Assembly: GCA_934661005.1 (NCBI GenBank)
Contig: CAKUIK010000005.1
Coordinates: 15,532-79,531 of the forward strand
Direction: 5' to 3'
DNA from: an uncultured Slackia sp.
GTDB taxonomy: Bacteria; Actinomycetota; Coriobacteriia; Coriobacteriales; Eggerthellaceae
DNA length: 64,000 nucleotides
Shown here: one piece after another, positions 52,476 through 61,073 of the stretch
How positions within the stretch are numbered: the first letter of the stretch is position 1
How the letters are laid out: the number at the start of each line of letters is the position of its first letter
The notes under the pieces: generated by a model
The model's input: only the letters and a program-made list of their open reading frames with translations
Database searches by the model: none
What the model was told of the DNA's origin: nothing
Translations under genes and position numbers: made by a program

Positions 52476-53387
52476 ATGATGCGAAGCCTTGCTCGGCTTT
52501 TGGGCGACGAGTTTTCGGGCTTCGTGCTTGAGAACGAGCCGCTGAGCCGACATACCACCATACGAATCGGGGGTCCTGCGGCCCTGTTCATCGAGGCGGG
52601 CAATTTGCGTTCGCTTACCTTGGCGTGCGATGCATGCCGCGAGCTGGGTATTCCTTGGACGGTTTTCGGCAAGGGTTCCAACCTGCTCGTTTCCGACGCC
52701 GGCTTCAATGGCGCGGTAATCACGCTGGGCGCGGGTTTCGCGAAATGCGCGTTCGATGCCGAGTCGGGCGTGTTCACGCTGGGCGCGGGGCTTCGCCTCT
52801 CCCAGGCGGTTCGCGAGGCCGCGTCCCTTGGGCGTGGCGGGCTGGAATTTGCCGTGGGCATTCCGGGCACGGTGGGGGGCGCTGTTCGCATGAACGCCGG
52901 CACGCGCCGAGAGTTTTTGGCTCCGCGCATCGTCTCGGTGACCACGCTGCGCCCTGGCGAGGGCCTTCGCCGCTATGCGGCCCGTGATATCGATTGGGGC
53001 TATCGCGAGACGTCGATTCCCTTCGATGAGGTTGTGCTTGAATGCGAGGTCGCAACGGCCGAAGGCGACGAGCAAGAGATCCGCCGCGCAATGCAGAAAT
53101 CGCAAGAGCGCAGGCGCATCACGCAGCCTTTGGGCCTGCCTTCGTGCGGAAGCGTGTTCCGCAATCCGGAAGGCGAGTCGGTAGGCCGCCTTATCGAAAA
53201 CGTCGGGCTCAAAGGAGCCCTGTGCGGTGGCGCTCAAATCTCGGAGCGCCACGCGAATTTTATTGTGAACAGGGACGGCGCGAGGGCCGTCGAAGTGCTG
53301 TCGCTCATCCATGCCGCGTCGGGCGCGGTGGCTGAGCGCTATGGTGTAGAACTTGTGCCGGAGGTGCGCTTCCTTGGCTTCGAATAG
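52476..53387 (+). CDS. murB: UDP-N-acetylenolpyruvoylglucosamine reductase MurB
   Basis: A 303-residue FAD enzyme reducing UDP-GlcNAc-enolpyruvate. RHTTIRIGGPA, FGKGSNLLVSD, FAVGIPGTVGGAVRMNAG and the catalytic serine in PSCGSVFRNP are visible. It starts seven bases after murC; the next gene probably starts inside its last codons. Confidence 0.95.
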   Translation: MMRSLARLLGDEFSGFVLENEPLSRHTTIRIGGPAALFIEAGNLRSLTLACDACRELGIPWTVFGKGSNLLVSDAGFNGAVITLGAGFAKCAFDAESGVFTLGAGLRLSQAVREAASLGRGGLEFAVGIPGTVGGAVRMNAGTRREFLAPRIVSVTTLRPGEGLRRYAARDIDWGYRETSIPFDEVVLECEVATAEGDEQEIRRAMQKSQERRRITQPLGLPSCGSVFRNPEGESVGRLIENVGLKGALCGGAQISERHANFIVNRDGARAVEVLSLIHAASGAVAERYGVELVPEVRFLGFE

Positions 53388-54357
53388 GAACAACCGTAAC
53401 ACGCGTCAAGCTCCGCGCGCTCGCTCGGGGCAGTCGCCCGTGCGTCGCGACACCACGCCGACGTATCGCGCGTCGAATCGCCGAACGCTTGGCTCGGCCG
53501 CACCCCGTGTTTCGACGGTGAAGCTCGGCGATTTGGATGCCGCGAGCGCCCGTGGCTCGGCCCATCGAGCGCGCGCCCAGGCCTCGTATAAAAACTACCA
53601 GGCCAAAATCGTTGCCGTGCTTGTTGTCGCCGCCGTGCTCGTGGGCATATTCGCGGGCGCATACTGGTCGAATCTCTTTGCCGTTCAGCAGGTGACGGTT
53701 TCTGGCGTTGAGCACCTCACGGCAAACGAGATGGCCCAGCTCGCCAACGTTCCGAGCGATACCACGCTGCTGCGTGTCGATACTGCGACCATTGAAAGCA
53801 ACATTATGCGAGATGCGTGGGTCGAAGACGTCCGTGTGCAGCGCGTGTTCCCCAATACGCTCAACCTTGCGGTGACCGAGCGCACGATTGGCGCCACGGT
53901 CGAGATTGGGGTAGACGATGGCAAGTCGACCGAAACATGGGCTCTCTCGACCGACGGCATTTGGCTGTGCCGCATTCCCGATAAAGATTCCGAGGCGGCT
54001 CAGAGCATTTCGCCGAAGATCTACGAAGACGCCGAGGGCGTGTTCGTCATCACCGACGTGACGTATGGCGTGAAGCCCGAAGTGGGCAAGGTCTGTACCG
54101 ATGAAAGCGTGAAGAATGCGCTCGATGTGGTTACGAGCCTTTCGACCGATTTGAAGGACCAAGTGAAGCAGGTTTCGGCGACGTCGACCGAGAACACGAC
54201 GCTTACCCTCGATTCGAATGTCGAAATCGCGTTCGGCGCAGCAACCGATGTGCGCGACAAGGAGCGCGTCATCAAGCAAATTCTCGCCGACCATCCGGGC
54301 GAGGTGAGCTATATCAACGTTCGCGTGGTGAAATCCCCCACGTGGAGAACGGCATAG
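53374..54357 (+). CDS. ftsQ: Cell division protein FtsQ/DivIB
   Basis: A 327-residue bitopic divisome protein: an Arg-rich cytoplasmic tail (about 1-65), one helix (about 76-98), a POTRA domain (about 103-175, FAVQQVTVSGVEHLTANEM then RVQRVFPNTLNLAVTER) and the FtsQ C-terminal domain. TTG at 53374 is inferred as start because GGAGG lies nine bases upstream and no ATG or GTG fits; this overlaps murB by 14 bp. A TTG at 53353 is a less likely alternative. Confidence 0.85.
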   Translation: MASNRNNRNTRQAPRARSGQSPVRRDTTPTYRASNRRTLGSAAPRVSTVKLGDLDAASARGSAHRARAQASYKNYQAKIVAVLVVAAVLVGIFAGAYWSNLFAVQQVTVSGVEHLTANEMAQLANVPSDTTLLRVDTATIESNIMRDAWVEDVRVQRVFPNTLNLAVTERTIGATVEIGVDDGKSTETWALSTDGIWLCRIPDKDSEAAQSISPKIYEDAEGVFVITDVTYGVKPEVGKVCTDESVKNALDVVTSLSTDLKDQVKQVSATSTENTTLTLDSNVEIAFGAATDVRDKERVIKQILADHPGEVSYINVRVVKSPTWRTA

Positions 54358-54428
54358 GCGAAGCTTGGCTTCTTTTCATAGAAAGCTCGCGTGCGCAAAG
54401 CTCGATGAAAACCGGTGCGCAATTCCTG

Positions 54429-54456
54429 AAATAGCCGTCATATGACGGCTATTTTT
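54429..54456 (+). terminator. Terminator after ftsQ
   Basis: A palindrome with arms AATAGCCGTCA and TGACGGCTATT followed by TTTT. It separates ftsQ from the ftsZ unit. Confidence 0.88.
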
Positions 54457-54553
54457 GTCGTAAGCCCCCCATTTCCGTGGTGATTCGGCGAAAGCTCGTT
54501 TCCAGTGGGTGGTGCCGTTCTTGAAATGCGCGCTCGTTTGTGTAAAGTAAGCG

Positions 54554-54577
54554 TGTTATAGTTTCTCATAGTGAGAA
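54554..54577 (+). promoter_or_regulatory. ftsZ promoter with adjoining dyad
   Basis: TGTTATAGT (54554-54562) is an extended -10 with no clear -35, and a TTCTCA/TGAGAA dyad (54563-54577) covers the expected start of transcription, about 75 bp before the ftsZ ATG. Confidence 0.5.
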
Positions 54578-54648
54578 TTGATTTTATGTGCCTGCCGTGG
54601 CGGGCGCGGACAAAAACGCAGCCGTAAATGCAGCACGTTGGAGGAAAC

Positions 54649-55824
54649 ATGGCGAAAACTGTTGGTTCAGAACATCTGGCCGTCATCAAGGTCGTTGGCG
54701 TCGGCGGTGGCGGCACCAATGCCGTTAACCGCATGGTCGAAGCTGGCCTGAAAGGCGTCGAGTTCATCGCCGTCAACACCGACAAGCAGGCGCTGCTTAT
54801 GTCGCAGGCCGATAAGACCATCCATATCGGCGAAGAGTTGACGCGCGGCCTGGGCGCTGGCGCAAACCCTGAAATCGGTTGCCAGGCTGCCGAGGAATCC
54901 CGCTCCGAGATTCGCGAAGCCCTGGCCGAGGCCGACATGGTCTTCGTGACCGCTGGCGAGGGCGGCGGCACGGGCACGGGCGCGGCTCCTGTGGTTGCAG
55001 AAATCGCCCGTGAGGAAATCGGCGCTCTTACGGTTGGCATCGTGACCAAGCCGTTCGGCTTCGAGGGTCGCGTTCGCCGCAACCAGGCCGAGCAGGGCTG
55101 CGACCTGCTTTCCCAGAAGGTCGATACCCTCATCGTTATCCCGAACGACCGTTTGCTCGAGGTTATCGACAAGAAGACCTCCGCGCTCGACGCATTCCGC
55201 ATTGCCGACGATACGCTGCGCCAGGGCATCCAGGGCGTTACCGACCTCATCACCATCCCCGGCCTCATCAACCTCGACTTTGCTGACATCCGCACGGTCA
55301 TGAAAGACGCCGGCACGGCTATGATGGGCATCGGTTTCGGCACGGGCGAGAATCGCGCTCTCGATGCCGCAACGCAGGCCATCAACTCCAACCTGCTCGA
55401 GGCTTCCATCCAGGGTGCAAGCCGCGTTCTGTTCTCCATCGCCGGTGGCAGCGACCTTACGCTCGCCGAAGTTGACGCCGCCGCGCGTGCCATGGAGGCC
55501 GTTGTCGACGAAGACGCCAACATCATCTACGGTCAGATTATCGACGACGCTTTGGGCGATCAGGTTCGCATTACCGTTATCGCTACGGGCTTCACGCGTC
55601 AGTCTCAGGCTGCGATGGACTTCGATTCCGCGCGCAACGACCTGTTCGCGGCAACCCAGGCCGTTGCGGCTCCCGCATCGAGCTCCACGGTTGGCGCTTT
55701 TGGTCGCGACACCTACACCTCCAACCAAACGCACGCCGCGTCGCCCGCCGCATCTTCGATGAACGCCGCATCGACGCGCGTCGCCGACGAGGAATACATT
55801 CCCGATTTCCTTCGCCGTCGATAA
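54649..55824 (+). CDS. ftsZ: Cell division GTPase FtsZ
   Basis: A 391-residue tubulin homologue forming the Z ring. [15 protein letters not shown], the tubulin signature [10 protein letters not shown] (about 105-114), and T7-loop region [11 protein letters not shown] are intact. A Ser/Ala-rich linker leads to the C-terminal peptide [11 protein letters not shown], the partner-binding tail that in this genome would contact SepF since ftsA is absent here. ATG at 54649 follows TTGGAGG. Confidence 0.98.
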   Translation: MAKTVGSEHLAVIKVVGVGGGGTNAVNRMVEAGLKGVEFIAVNTDKQALLMSQADKTIHIGEELTRGLGAGANPEIGCQAAEESRSEIREALAEADMVFVTAGEGGGTGTGAAPVVAEIAREEIGALTVGIVTKPFGFEGRVRRNQAEQGCDLLSQKVDTLIVIPNDRLLEVIDKKTSALDAFRIADDTLRQGIQGVTDLITIPGLINLDFADIRTVMKDAGTAMMGIGFGTGENRALDAATQAINSNLLEASIQGASRVLFSIAGGSDLTLAEVDAAARAMEAVVDEDANIIYGQIIDDALGDQVRITVIATGFTRQSQAAMDFDSARNDLFAATQAVAAPASSSTVGAFGRDTYTSNQTHAASPAASSMNAASTRVADEEYIPDFLRRR

Positions 55825-55841
55825 AACGGAAGCGATGTGCC

Positions 55842-56693
55842 ATGACGGGTATTACGAACGCGTCAGGGCTTGAAGCGACCCTCGATTTGCCGCTCCCGCG
55901 GCTTGTCGAGGGTCGTTTTTCTAACCTGACCGCATTTACCGACGAGGCTTTGTTCGAAGCGTGCGGCGTGCGCATTGCGTTCACCGAACGCTCGGGCGGC
56001 GTGAGCAAGTCGCCGTATGATTCACTGAATCTGGGCCTGCATGTCAATGACGATCCTGAAAGCGTGCTGGAAAACCGCCGCAGGGTAGCCGAGGCCTTCG
56101 GAATCGACCCTTCGAAAATCATCGTGCCTCACCAGGTGCACGGTGCCGATGTTGCTGTCTGCGAGTTCGCCGATGACATCGCCGAGACTCGCGAATTCGC
56201 CGCCGAGGGCAGCGATGCGATTGCCGTAGGGTGCGACAATGTCGCCGCCTTGCTGTGCTTTGCCGACTGCACGCCAGTGATTATCGTGGCGCCTTCCGGC
56301 AAATTCGCCGTTGCGCATTGCGGCTGGCGCGGGGTTGTGTATGGCGCCTGGGCAACGGCGCTCTCGACGCTTTGCGAGCTTACGGGTGAAGCCCCTGAGC
56401 GCTTCAACGTGTATATTGGCCCCTATATCCATGCGTGCCATTTCGAGGTCGGCGAGGAGGTTGCCAAGCAATTCTTCGATTCGTTTGGCGAAGGCAGCCT
56501 GACCGACGACCGCCATGTCGATATGGGCGCAGCGCTTCGCATAGGCTTTGAGAGCATGGGGGTTGCGCCTGAACGCATCGCCGATGTCGATGTGTGCACC
56601 GTCTGCGACGCCGGTGAACGTTTTTATTCGTATCGCGCTTCGGGCGGCACATGCGGCCGCCATGGCGCATATGCGGCTCGCATTCTTGGATAG
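55842..56693 (+). CDS. pgeF: Peptidoglycan editing factor PgeF (YfiH/laccase-domain)
   Basis: A 283-residue Cu-oxidase_4 domain protein. Conserved metal-site residues occur in VPHQVHGADV, FADCTPVII, AHCGWRGVV and CTVCDAGERFYSYR. Family members edit cell-wall precursors or act on purine nucleosides. It begins 17 bp after ftsZ, the normal position in Gram-positive dcw clusters. Confidence 0.93.
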   Translation: MTGITNASGLEATLDLPLPRLVEGRFSNLTAFTDEALFEACGVRIAFTERSGGVSKSPYDSLNLGLHVNDDPESVLENRRRVAEAFGIDPSKIIVPHQVHGADVAVCEFADDIAETREFAAEGSDAIAVGCDNVAALLCFADCTPVIIVAPSGKFAVAHCGWRGVVYGAWATALSTLCELTGEAPERFNVYIGPYIHACHFEVGEEVAKQFFDSFGEGSLTDDRHVDMGAALRIGFESMGVAPERIADVDVCTVCDAGERFYSYRASGGTCGRHGAYAARILG

Positions 56694-56707
56694 AAAGAAG
56701 TTCTGTC

Positions 56708-57403
56708 ATGTCTACGTTGGAACAACGTTGGAAGTCTGTCGAAGAATCCGTTGAGGAGGCGTGCGCAGCCGCGAATCGCCCCCGAAGCGACGTGCGCGTC
56801 ATTGGCGTTTCGAAAACCGTGGGGCTCGACGCGGTCGCCGAGGCCATTGAGGCGGGCATTCACGATTTCGGGGAGAACCGCCCCGATGAGCTCGTTCGCA
56901 AGCACGATGCGTTCCCGAACGAGAACTGGCATTTCATCGGAAACATCCAGTCTCGCCAGCTCGACAAGGTGGTGGGGCGCGCATGCCTTATCCATTCGCT
57001 GTATCAGGAAAGCCACGCCGATAAAATCGATCGATTGGCCGCCGCTGCGGGCATCGTGCAGGATGTGCTTATCGAAGTCAACGACGGTGAGTCGAACAAA
57101 CAGGGCGTAGCCGATGGGGAACTTATCGATATGCTTACGCATTGCGCGGCGTTAGAGCATGTGCGCGTGAAAGGGCTTATGATAATGGCTCCTATTGGCG
57201 ATGCGTCGGTGGCTCGCGCCACGTTTAAGCGCCTTCGCGAGCTGCGCGACGCCGCGCAGCAAGAGCTTGCGGCACGCGGAATGGATGCAGACCTCCATGA
57301 ACTTTCAATGGGGATGAGCAACGATTATTCCGAAGGCATTGGCGAGGGGGCTACCATGGTTCGCATCGGTCGAGCCATATTCAGTGCCGACTATGCGGGT
57401 TAG
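56708..57403 (+). CDS. PLP homeostasis protein, YggS/PLPBP family
   Basis: A 231-residue single-barrel PLP-binding protein. The PLP lysine is in VIGVSKTV; FGENRPDEL, WHFIGNIQSRQ and LSMGMSNDYSEGI are family signatures. ATG at 56708 lies 14 bp after pgeF. It buffers pyridoxal phosphate and is commonly found between ftsZ and sepF. Confidence 0.94.
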   Translation: MSTLEQRWKSVEESVEEACAAANRPRSDVRVIGVSKTVGLDAVAEAIEAGIHDFGENRPDELVRKHDAFPNENWHFIGNIQSRQLDKVVGRACLIHSLYQESHADKIDRLAAAAGIVQDVLIEVNDGESNKQGVADGELIDMLTHCAALEHVRVKGLMIMAPIGDASVARATFKRLRELRDAAQQELAARGMDADLHELSMGMSNDYSEGIGEGATMVRIGRAIFSADYAG

Positions 57404-57430
57404 CCCGCTTGATTGATAGGTGGACACGCA

Positions 57431-58204
57431 ATGGATTTCAAGATTCCTAAGTTTGATGAACTGAAAGATCGCCTGGGCATCGGCGAGGCTTCGGGGCATT
57501 CCGATTCGCGCGCTTCGATGCGCGGCCGCGATTCTCGCGACGATGCTGTTGATTATGGCGATTACGGCGAATACGGTTTTGACGATTCTGCCGATTACGC
57601 GACGGAGGGCGCCTCGAATTCCTCGAGCTTCACCGCTTCGTTGCCGAAGCTCGTCACGTCCGATGACGTGCGCGCCCATACCCAGTATACGCCGAGCGAG
57701 GCCATCGACGCCGCCGATGCGTCGCAAGCAACGCTGCCCAACCACGACTTCGGCGCGCTTCGCGAAGATTCGCACCGCTCTCCTGGCGTGAATTCGTTGT
57801 TCGAGCCTTCGTCTGGCGCAACTGCCGCAACCGCCGTACAGCCCGCCGCAAGCTCTACGGGCGCTTATGCGCAAACCACGGGCGCCATTCCCGCGCCTGC
57901 GCCGGCCTCCGGCGAAGGCCGTGTGGTGCAGCGTCCCGCGCGCATCGTGACGATTATCAAGCCCGAATCCTACGACGACGCCGAGCGCATCGCCAAGGTG
58001 CTCAAGAGCGGCGACGTCGCGGTTATTTCTCTTCGAAATACCCCCGAGGTTTTGGGCAAGCGCGTTTTGGACTTCGCGTTCGGCGCCGCATGCGCGCTCG
58101 ATGCCCAGGTCGAGTGCGTGTCGGGTCACGTGTTCGCCATTACGCGCGGCGCGGGTTTGAGCGACGCCGAGGCATCGCGCCTTAAAGCCCAAGGGTTGAT
58201 GTAA
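57431..58204 (+). CDS. sepF: Cell division protein SepF
   Basis: A 257-residue Z-ring membrane anchor. The N-terminus MDFKIPKFDELKDRLG may be a membrane-binding amphipathic helix, followed by a long low-complexity acidic/Ala-rich linker (about 25-165) and the SepF core (about 172-250, VTIIKPESYDDAERIAKVLK and GKRVLDFAFGAACAL). ATG at 57431 is chosen with AGGTGG upstream. SepF replaces FtsA in actinobacteria, consistent with the lack of ftsA before ftsZ. yggT starts directly after the stop. Confidence 0.93.
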   Translation: MDFKIPKFDELKDRLGIGEASGHSDSRASMRGRDSRDDAVDYGDYGEYGFDDSADYATEGASNSSSFTASLPKLVTSDDVRAHTQYTPSEAIDAADASQATLPNHDFGALREDSHRSPGVNSLFEPSSGATAATAVQPAASSTGAYAQTTGAIPAPAPASGEGRVVQRPARIVTIIKPESYDDAERIAKVLKSGDVAVISLRNTPEVLGKRVLDFAFGAACALDAQVECVSGHVFAITRGAGLSDAEASRLKAQGLM

Positions 58205-58465
58205 ATGTACGCCCTGCAGCTTTTCATCGTGAAGCTCGCCGACGCCTACACGACGATTCTTCTCGTGTACGTGCTCATGAGCTGGATTCCGAACAGGAGC
58301 GGCATTTTGGCCGACATCGAAACGGTATTGGGGAAGGTTTGCGATCCGTATCTGAACCTTTTCCGTAAATTAATCCCGCCAATTGGGGGCATGGTGGACG
58401 TCACGCCTATCTTCGCCCTGCTTGTATTACAATTTGCGGTGCGCTTGATTGTCGGCATTCTTTAG
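58205..58465 (+). CDS. YggT family membrane protein
   Basis: An 86-residue protein with two hydrophobic segments (about 8-28 and 65-85) and the family motif VLMSWIPNRS then DPYLNLFRKLIPPIGGMVD. It begins at the base after the sepF stop. YggT proteins accompany sepF/divIVA in many Gram-positive genomes; the role is thought to be in division or osmotic adaptation. Confidence 0.9.
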   Translation: MYALQLFIVKLADAYTTILLVYVLMSWIPNRSGILADIETVLGKVCDPYLNLFRKLIPPIGGMVDVTPIFALLVLQFAVRLIVGIL

Positions 58466-58579
58466 GCGGCACGGCGCCAGTATGTTCATTGGGGCGCGAA
58501 GCGTCCTGCAGGCCGTGCGATGCGTATCGCCGGCCACCCCGGATTCTTGGGGTATATATCGAATGAGATTGGAGTAGGC

Positions 58580-59485
58580 ATGGCCATCACTTCCGAAGAC
58601 ATCCACAACCAGAGTTTCACGGTTGATCGCAAGGGCTACGACGTTGATGAGGTCGATGTATTCCTCGAGCATGTCGCGGCCGAGATTGACGGCTTGAATG
58701 CCCAGATCGAAGAGCTTCTCGCCCGTATCGATGAGCTCAATAATAACCAGATGGGCTTCGATGATGACGAGCCTATGGATATGGACGCCGCTTTCGCCGA
58801 GCCCGCGATGCCCGAACCCGAGCCCGAGGAAGAGGAAGCTGCCGCGCCGGTTCTTTCCGCCGACGAGAAAGACGCTCGCATTGCCGAGCTCGAGAAGCAG
58901 CTCTCCGAGAAGGAAACCGATGCTTCCGCCATCGCCAATGCGCTCGTGACCGCACAGCGTTCTGCCAAGGAAGTTCTTGACGCGGCCCACGCCGAAGCCA
59001 AGCGCATTCATAAAGACGCCGAAATCGAGGCGAGCGATATCGTCGATCGCGCGAACGCCGAGAAAGCCAAGATCGAAACCGCTATCGAAGAGCTCGATCG
59101 TTCGCACAAGAAGACGTGCGAGGCCTACTCCGAGGCTTTGAAGAGCTTTATCGACGATGCGAATGCCAAGCTCGACGATATTGAAGACGAGCTCGCCAAG
59201 AAGGAAGGAAAGAAGCGTTCCCACGGCCGTTTCGCGAGCCCTGCTCAGGCACCGGTGCACAAGCCCATGTTCGGTACGACGGGCGCCGTTGCTCCGAGCT
59301 ACGTTGCTCCCGCCGCAGGTGCGGTCGACGCTGCTCCCGTGACGCCCGCCCCGGCTGCCGCTCCCGCAAACGCGACGGTTATCCCGACTCAGAGCGCTGC
59401 TCCTACGCCGGCTCCGAGCGTCGAGAAAGACCTTTCCGGTTTCGGCGATGCTGCCGAGGCCTTTGATTTGGGCGATATCGACTAG
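58580..59485 (+). CDS. divIVA: DivIVA domain protein (Wag31-like)
   Basis: A 301-residue polar scaffold. The N-terminal lipid-binding DivIVA domain is clear: ITSEDIHNQSFTVDRKGYDV then DEVDVFLEHVAAEID, followed by an acidic Pro/Glu spacer (about 78-100), a long coiled coil (about 105-225) and an Ala/Pro-rich tail ending GDIDs-like acid residues. ATG at 58580 follows GGAGTAGG. It marks curved membrane at poles and septa. Confidence 0.93.
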   Translation: MAITSEDIHNQSFTVDRKGYDVDEVDVFLEHVAAEIDGLNAQIEELLARIDELNNNQMGFDDDEPMDMDAAFAEPAMPEPEPEEEEAAAPVLSADEKDARIAELEKQLSEKETDASAIANALVTAQRSAKEVLDAAHAEAKRIHKDAEIEASDIVDRANAEKAKIETAIEELDRSHKKTCEAYSEALKSFIDDANAKLDDIEDELAKKEGKKRSHGRFASPAQAPVHKPMFGTTGAVAPSYVAPAAGAVDAAPVTPAPAAAPANATVIPTQSAAPTPAPSVEKDLSGFGDAAEAFDLGDID

Positions 59486-59537
59486 CCTGGTTTTGCCGTT
59501 TTTGCTGAAGTGGGCGGCAAGATAACATGATGCCGCA

Positions 59538-59637
59538 GGAACCCCTGGTCGCGCATCTCTGGCCCAGCCTTTGGCTCGCGCGTCGAAGCGCGCCGCCTTG
59601 GCTTCGCCCGAGATGTGTGCACCAGGGGTTCTTTTCG
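59538..59637 (+). terminator. Large branched hairpin downstream of divIVA (terminator or structured RNA)
   Basis: The outer stem pairs GAACCCCTGGT (59539-59549) with ACCAGGGGTTC (59621-59631), continued by GCGCATCTC-type pairing with GAGATGTGTGC; inside are AGCC/GGCT and a GCGCG/CGCGC hairpin. CTTTTC follows. It acts plausibly as the divIVA terminator, but 70 bp of internal structure is more than that needs. Confidence 0.5.
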
Positions 59638-59756
59638 TTGATGGGTGGCGCGAATTCGTCTTGCCCCGTCCAATGAAGCCCATAGGGCAAAAGCGGCTTA
59701 AGGGGCCGACTATAGGACAAGCAGGCGTATTCGTTTGGGCTCTAGGCCCTAAACGA

Positions 59757-59786
59757 CGAAAGCCCGCATGGGCGGGCTTTCGTTTT
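59757..59786. terminator. Convergent terminator between divIVA and rnpB
   Basis: AAAGCCCGC / GCGGGCTTT (59759-59767, 59772-59780) with ATGG loop. T tracts lie on the plus side (CGTTTTT) and, more weakly, on the minus side (CGTCGTTT). Confidence 0.8.
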
Positions 59787-59796
59787 TGTAATGCCT

Positions 59797-60148
59797 TAGC
59801 GGGCCTATGAGCCGGGTTCTGTCGTTGAAGACGGCCATTTATCTAGGACGTACGTTGCCGCACGCCTCAAGCAGGCTACCCGCATGCACGGAGAGGCTCA
59901 ACCGTATCGCATGCCTATTCGCCCTTGCTTCGGATGGGGTTTACCAAGCCACGCCATTGCTGACGTGCTGGTGCGCTCTTACCGCACCTTCTCAGCTTTT
60001 CTCTTAACGCCCAAAGGCGCCAGTGGGAGTTTAAGTTTCTTCAGCACTTTCCGTCGGGTTTCCCCGCCCGGCCGTTAGCCGGCATCCTGCCTCAAGAAGC
60101 CCGGACTTTCCTCGTTGGCGCAAGGCCACCGCGACCGTCCGGCCCGCA
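59797..60148 (-). ncRNA. rnpB: RNase P RNA, bacterial class A
   Basis: On the minus strand a roughly 352-nt RNA has the universal elements: GAGGAAAGTCCGGGC near the 5' end, ACAGAACCCGGCT near the 3' end, and the P1 helix from GCGGGCC (60147-60141) paired with GGCCCGC (59805-59799). Inner hairpins with GAAA/GCAA-like loops are visible. It is the catalytic RNA maturing tRNA 5' ends. End points are set by the P1 helix and are accurate to a few bases. Confidence 0.95.
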
Positions 60149-60159
60149 TAGCGTCGGCT

Positions 60160-60188
60160 ATTGTATCATTGCGAGCGCCGTATGTCGT
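60160..60188 (-). promoter_or_regulatory. rnpB promoter
   Basis: On the minus strand -35 ACGACA (60188-60183) and -10 TACAAT (60165-60160) are 17 bp apart, with the -10 about 12 bp before the RNA 5' end. Confidence 0.7.
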
Positions 60189-60259
60189 GAATTCTGCACG
60201 GGGTTACTACAATCTTGGGCGAAGGCCGCGATGGCCTGCGATGAATTAAAGGGAAAGAT

Positions 60260-60913
60260 ATGCCGAAGAATCATTTTTCATGCGCGCTTGTCGGCGCCGC
60301 GTCTTTTGATGCCGACCATTTTGCGGCAGAGCATTTCGATGAAGTGGTGGCGGTCGACGGAGGCTTTTCGTCGCTTGAATCGATTGGGGTGAAACCCCAT
60401 TTCGCATTGGGCGATTTCGATTCCTTGGGCCGCGTTCCTCACGGCGTTCCCGTTGAAGAGCATCCCGTCATGAAAGATGACAGCGATACGGCGCTTGCGC
60501 TCGAGTGGGCGTTGGCGCACGACATGCGCAGGGTTGCGGTGTACGGCGCGCTTGGAGGAAGGCTCGATCATACGCTTGCGACGCTTTCGGCCTTGGTGGG
60601 CGCGGCGCGCGCGGGCATGCATGCCGTCGCGGTAGGAGAGGGCAATGTCGTGGTTGCGCTTGCGGGCGGCATGTCACTCGAGATTGCCGCAAGGGACGCT
60701 GGCACGTTTTCGGTTTTTTCTGCGCCCGATGAATCGTTCGGCCTTACGGAGCGCGGTTCGCTGTATGAGGTTGAAAATGCGACCCTTCGAAACGACGTCA
60801 CGCTTGGCCTTTCCAATGAATTCGTGGGCAAGCCCGTGTCGATTTCTCTTGAGCGAGGCGCTGTCGTGGTCGTTTTGCCGCGAATGCCGCTGGGCGAGAT
60901 TCGTATCGTGTAA
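60260..60913 (+). CDS. thiN: Thiamine pyrophosphokinase
   Basis: A 217-residue enzyme forming thiamine diphosphate from thiamine. EVVAVDGGFSSLESIG, ALGDFDSLG, DDSDTALALEWA and YGALGGRLDHTLATLS are the catalytic and ATP-site motifs. ATG at 60260 follows AAAGGGAAAG. It lies upstream of the TPP riboswitch and so escapes that control. Confidence 0.93.
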   Translation: MPKNHFSCALVGAASFDADHFAAEHFDEVVAVDGGFSSLESIGVKPHFALGDFDSLGRVPHGVPVEEHPVMKDDSDTALALEWALAHDMRRVAVYGALGGRLDHTLATLSALVGAARAGMHAVAVGEGNVVVALAGGMSLEIAARDAGTFSVFSAPDESFGLTERGSLYEVENATLRNDVTLGLSNEFVGKPVSISLERGAVVVVLPRMPLGEIRIV

Positions 60914-60963
60914 AGGCACTGTGCCGTTCGCGGATTCGCGCGGTTTCGCCAGGGCGCGCGCCG

Positions 60964-60969
60964 TATAAT
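60964..60969 (+). promoter_or_regulatory. -10 box for the thiMED operon
   Basis: A consensus TATAAT lies about 16 bp before the riboswitch core. The -35 is not clear (TTTCGC at 60944 is 14 bp away). Confidence 0.6.
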
Positions 60970-60983
60970 GCACATCGACATAA

Positions 60984-61070
60984 TGGGGAGCTCGCCGAAG
61001 CGGGCTGAGAGGGGGCTTCTTGGCTCCGACCCACCGAACCTGATATGGGTAATGCCAACGAAGGGAGCAT
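60984..61070 (+). promoter_or_regulatory. TPP riboswitch (thi box)
   Basis: The conserved pyrimidine-sensing GGCTGAGAGGG (about 61004-61014) and pyrophosphate-sensing ACCTGATATGGGTAATGCCA, then ACGAAGGGAGC, match the THI-box aptamer. The AAGGGAG at the 3' end (61061-61067) is also the thiM ribosome binding site, six bases from the ATG, so control is most likely on translation initiation. Confidence 0.95.
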
Positions 61071-61073
61071 CGC

